DNA from: Collinsella aerofaciens
Lineage (GTDB): Bacteria > Actinomycetota > Coriobacteriia > Coriobacteriales > Coriobacteriaceae
Direction: 5' to 3'
DNA: 64,000 nt
Assembly: GCF_009876115.1 (NCBI RefSeq)
Contig: NZ_WWSY01000005.1
Coordinates: forward strand, 1-64,000
Below the pieces are notes generated by a model. It ran no database searches and had not been told where the DNA came from. It worked only from the letters and a program-made list of their open reading frames with translations. This document shows, piece by piece, positions 61,913-64,000 of the stretch. Within the stretch, counting starts at the first letter, position 1, and every line of letters begins with the position of its first letter. A program made the translations under genes and the position numbers.

Positions 61913-63575
61913 GAAAGTTTGCTCCTTCCCGATCTTGTTTGCTCTGCTTACCCTCCTGATCGGCACCTGCGCGGTTGTGTTCCCCGCATCCGCGCAGGCC
62001 GCGCCGACCTCGACCGGTTCCATCACGGTGAGCGGCACCGTGGCGCGCAGCTACGACGCCTACCAGATCTTTAGCGCCAACGTCGTCGACGGCGACAGCG
62101 ACGCCAAGATCGCCACCGACCTCACCTGGGCAAGCGACGCCGTGCGCGACGCCGTACTGCCCGTGCTGCACAGCGCCGGCATGCCCAATTCCCAGACCAC
62201 CGCGCAGGAAGCTGCCGAGTGGCTCAACACCGATTCCCACCTTACGAGCGCGCTGAGCGCACAGCTCGCTCGTTCCCTCCAGAGCTCTGGTGCCGAGTCT
62301 GTGGCCCTTAACGCGGGCACCGCGGCCGAGCTGTCCTGCGGCTACTGGCTCATCGTCGCCAAAGACGACGCCATCGCCCAAGGCGAGGCCGGCACCGCGC
62401 CGATCATGACCCTGGTCGGCGGCAGCGCCGTTACCGTCAAGCCCAAGACGGCGACCCCCAAGGTCCAAAAGCATGTGCTGGAGGACGGCACCGCCGCCTG
62501 GCAGAAGGCCGCCGACGCCACGGTCGCCGACGACCTGTACTGGCGCCTCTCTGCCACGGTCCCGGCGGGCCTCACGGCCTACGAAACCTATACGGTACGG
62601 TTCGTCGACACCATGAGCGCGGGGTTCGACCCCTCCAAGGTCGCCGCGAGCATGCGCGTGTACGTGGCGGCGGGCGCGGACGGCGGCTTTGACGCGGTCG
62701 AGACCGGCAAGGACGGCCGCGTCGGCACCGAGCCCGCGAAGGGCTGGACCGATATCACGGCCCAGTGCGCCACCAAGGTAGCGGCCGACGGCAAGACCTT
62801 CACCGTGCGCACCGGCGACCTCATCGCCGCGCTCGGCGGGGCCGACGCCTTCACCGCGGGTGCCCGCGTGGTCGCCGTGTACAACGCACCGCTCAACAGC
62901 GCGTGCAACCACGGCATCGCGAAGGGCAACCCCAACGAGGTGTACCTGCGCTACCCGCGCTCTCCCTTTGCCGACCAGTCCGGTGACGCCGGCCTCACCC
63001 GCACGCCGAGCGATGATGCGTGCGCCTACACTTGGGATCTCGCACTCACCAAACGCGGCAGCGACGGCGACAAGCCGCTTGCCGGGGCGGTCCTGAGCAT
63101 CGCCGACGACCGCGGTCGCGCACTGGCGGCCGACGGCACGTGGGATGCGGAGGGCAAGGCCACCGTCACCACGGGCGAGGACGGCCGCGTGACCGTCTCG
63201 GGCGTGGACTCGGGCAAGCTGGAGGTCCGCGAGCTCAAGGCACCCAAGGGCTACACCGCCTTTGAGGGCACGCGTTCCGTGACGGTCAAGGCCGAGGGTC
63301 TGGACGTCGACCAGGTGGCCGCCGCCAAGCCCAAGCTCACCATCACGGCCGAGTCGCCCCTGCGCGCCGACAGCGCGGACGGGTCGACTGGCAGTCTGGA
63401 GGCGTCGCTCATCAACACGCCCACCGGCACACCCCCTAGCATTACCACCGGAGGCTTTATGCCCTCGACTGGCGATATGGCAATGTACGCCGCGGCCGCC
63501 GCAGCGGTCGCCGGAGCCGCGCTCATCGTGGTCGCGCTCCTGGTCAAGCGGGGAGGTGGCAGCCATAAAGAGTAG
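61905..63575 (+). CDS. Pilus backbone-like cell-wall-anchored protein
   Basis: A 556-residue surface protein with a signal peptide (cleavage after ASAQA, near residue 30). It starts with a pilin domain (STGSITVSGTVARSYDAYQIF), has a VTVKPKTATPKVQK segment resembling the Lys-containing pilin motif, and a D2-type isopeptide domain. A SpaA-like domain follows (PLAGAVLSIADDRG to VRELKAPKGYTAF). The C-terminus is FMPSTGDMAMY, a helix, then KRGGGSHKE, so the sorting signal is MPSTG rather than LPXTG. The GTG at 61905 has GGAGG 8 bases upstream and overlaps the preceding gene by 8 bases. Confidence 0.82.
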   Translation: MNKKVCSFPILFALLTLLIGTCAVVFPASAQAAPTSTGSITVSGTVARSYDAYQIFSANVVDGDSDAKIATDLTWASDAVRDAVLPVLHSAGMPNSQTTAQEAAEWLNTDSHLTSALSAQLARSLQSSGAESVALNAGTAAELSCGYWLIVAKDDAIAQGEAGTAPIMTLVGGSAVTVKPKTATPKVQKHVLEDGTAAWQKAADATVADDLYWRLSATVPAGLTAYETYTVRFVDTMSAGFDPSKVAASMRVYVAAGADGGFDAVETGKDGRVGTEPAKGWTDITAQCATKVAADGKTFTVRTGDLIAALGGADAFTAGARVVAVYNAPLNSACNHGIAKGNPNEVYLRYPRSPFADQSGDAGLTRTPSDDACAYTWDLALTKRGSDGDKPLAGAVLSIADDRGRALAADGTWDAEGKATVTTGEDGRVTVSGVDSGKLEVRELKAPKGYTAFEGTRSVTVKAEGLDVDQVAAAKPKLTITAESPLRADSADGSTGSLEASLINTPTGTPPSITTGGFMPSTGDMAMYAAAAAAVAGAALIVVALLVKRGGGSHKE

Positions 63576-63683
63576 CTGGCAGCCCCACAGAGAGCGGGGC
63601 GAGACGTAGCGAAGTAGATGCTAAGACACAGACAGACAGATTTAGATCAAATGGAATTCGAGCAGAAAGCAGAGGAAAAGAAG

Positions 63684-64000
63684 ATGAGCATGAGCAAGAA
63701 CATCGCACGCCTGGCAGTAACCGCCGGCCTCACAGCAGCGCTGAGCTTCGGCGGCGTAATGGCCCCGGTGACCATGGCGTTTGCTGATGATGGCGGCAAC
63801 AGCATCACCATTACGCAGTCGGAGGGTAACGCATCCACTACGTTCAAGGCATATCAGATCTTTAAGGCCGATGTCGTAGATCCTACTGAGGAGGGGACGG
63901 CTGATAAGATCGTCTCCAACGTCAAGTGGGCAGACGACGTGGAGCCGAGTGTTCAGAATGCCATTATCGCGGCTATTGAAGCGGATTCGAAGTATGAGAC
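63684..64000 (+). CDS. Third pilin-like surface protein (runs off window)
   Basis: The first 105 residues of an exported protein. A signal peptide (MSMSKNIARLAVTAGLTAAL, cleavage near MAFADD) is followed by SITITQSEGNASTTFKAYQIF and KADVVDPTEEGTADKIVSNV. This closely parallels the start of the preceding protein (SGTVARSYDAYQIFSANVVD), so it is probably the major or a second backbone pilin. GAGGAAAAG precedes the ATG at 63684; a second ATG follows 6 bases later. It lies 108 bases after the previous gene. The sorting signal and any sortase gene are beyond the window. Confidence 0.8.
   Translation, partial: MSMSKNIARLAVTAGLTAALSFGGVMAPVTMAFADDGGNSITITQSEGNASTTFKAYQIFKADVVDPTEEGTADKIVSNVKWADDVEPSVQNAIIAAIEADSKYE

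Noticed and set aside
61809..63566. Long minus-strand frame opposite the second pilin gene (585 codons)
   Set aside because: The sense strand encodes a complete surface protein with signal peptide and sorting signal; the antisense frame has no motifs.

Overview
The window looks like a chromosome segment of a high-GC anaerobic gut actinobacterium of the class Coriobacteriia, most likely Collinsella or a close relative. This is an inference. It rests on base composition and codon use, a GlnR-like orphan regulator, FeoAAB with a Cys-rich partner, sortase-type pilins, and many GC-rich intergenic hairpins. No rRNA, tRNA, CRISPR array or replication origin was recognised.

Layout: 1-746 is one end of an IS3-family element. 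967-3219 (minus) holds larB, a short larC and a TetR regulator. 3334-6405 holds serB, aspS and an HPr protein. 6545-9972 is a ferrous-iron uptake cluster (feoA, feoA, feoB, Cys-rich peptide). 10117-35160 is a roughly 25-kb pectin and galacturonate island. 35295-37345 is a glutamine-synthetase-like gene followed by a GlnR-like regulator. 37530-39644 and 43790-45354 are two AT-richer modules encoding secreted papain-fold proteins with small membrane partners; they flank htrA and ligA. 45463-51675 holds a MerR/MATE pair and a heterodimeric ABC exporter. 51891-58105 holds a nuclease-like gene flanked by palindromes, moaA, a moaC-mobB fusion, an MFS transporter and a HAD phosphatase. 58610-64000 is a pilus operon cut by the window end.

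The pectin island encodes a nearly complete cytoplasmic route. A GPH-type symporter imports oligogalacturonides. A pectin methylesterase/esterase fusion, an SGNH esterase, a GH28 polygalacturonase and a GH105 unsaturated uronyl hydrolase trim them. Galacturonate goes through UxaC, UxaB and UxaA, and the unsaturated sugar through a DhuI-like isomerase and a KduD/DhuD-like reductase. Both branches meet at 2-keto-3-deoxygluconate, which KdgK and Eda split to pyruvate and glyceraldehyde-3-phosphate. Four promoters in the island carry a palindrome of the form GGTGAACGTTCACC, in three of them as pairs 38-41 bp apart. This suggests one LacI-type regulator, best candidate the gene at 10117.

The most unusual observations are: the two paired papain-fold/membrane-protein modules; a glutamine synthetase homologue lacking three usual metal ligands; an HPr with Asp at the regulatory Ser46 position; a run of nine G in the first pilin gene; and several families of long palindromic intergenic repeats.
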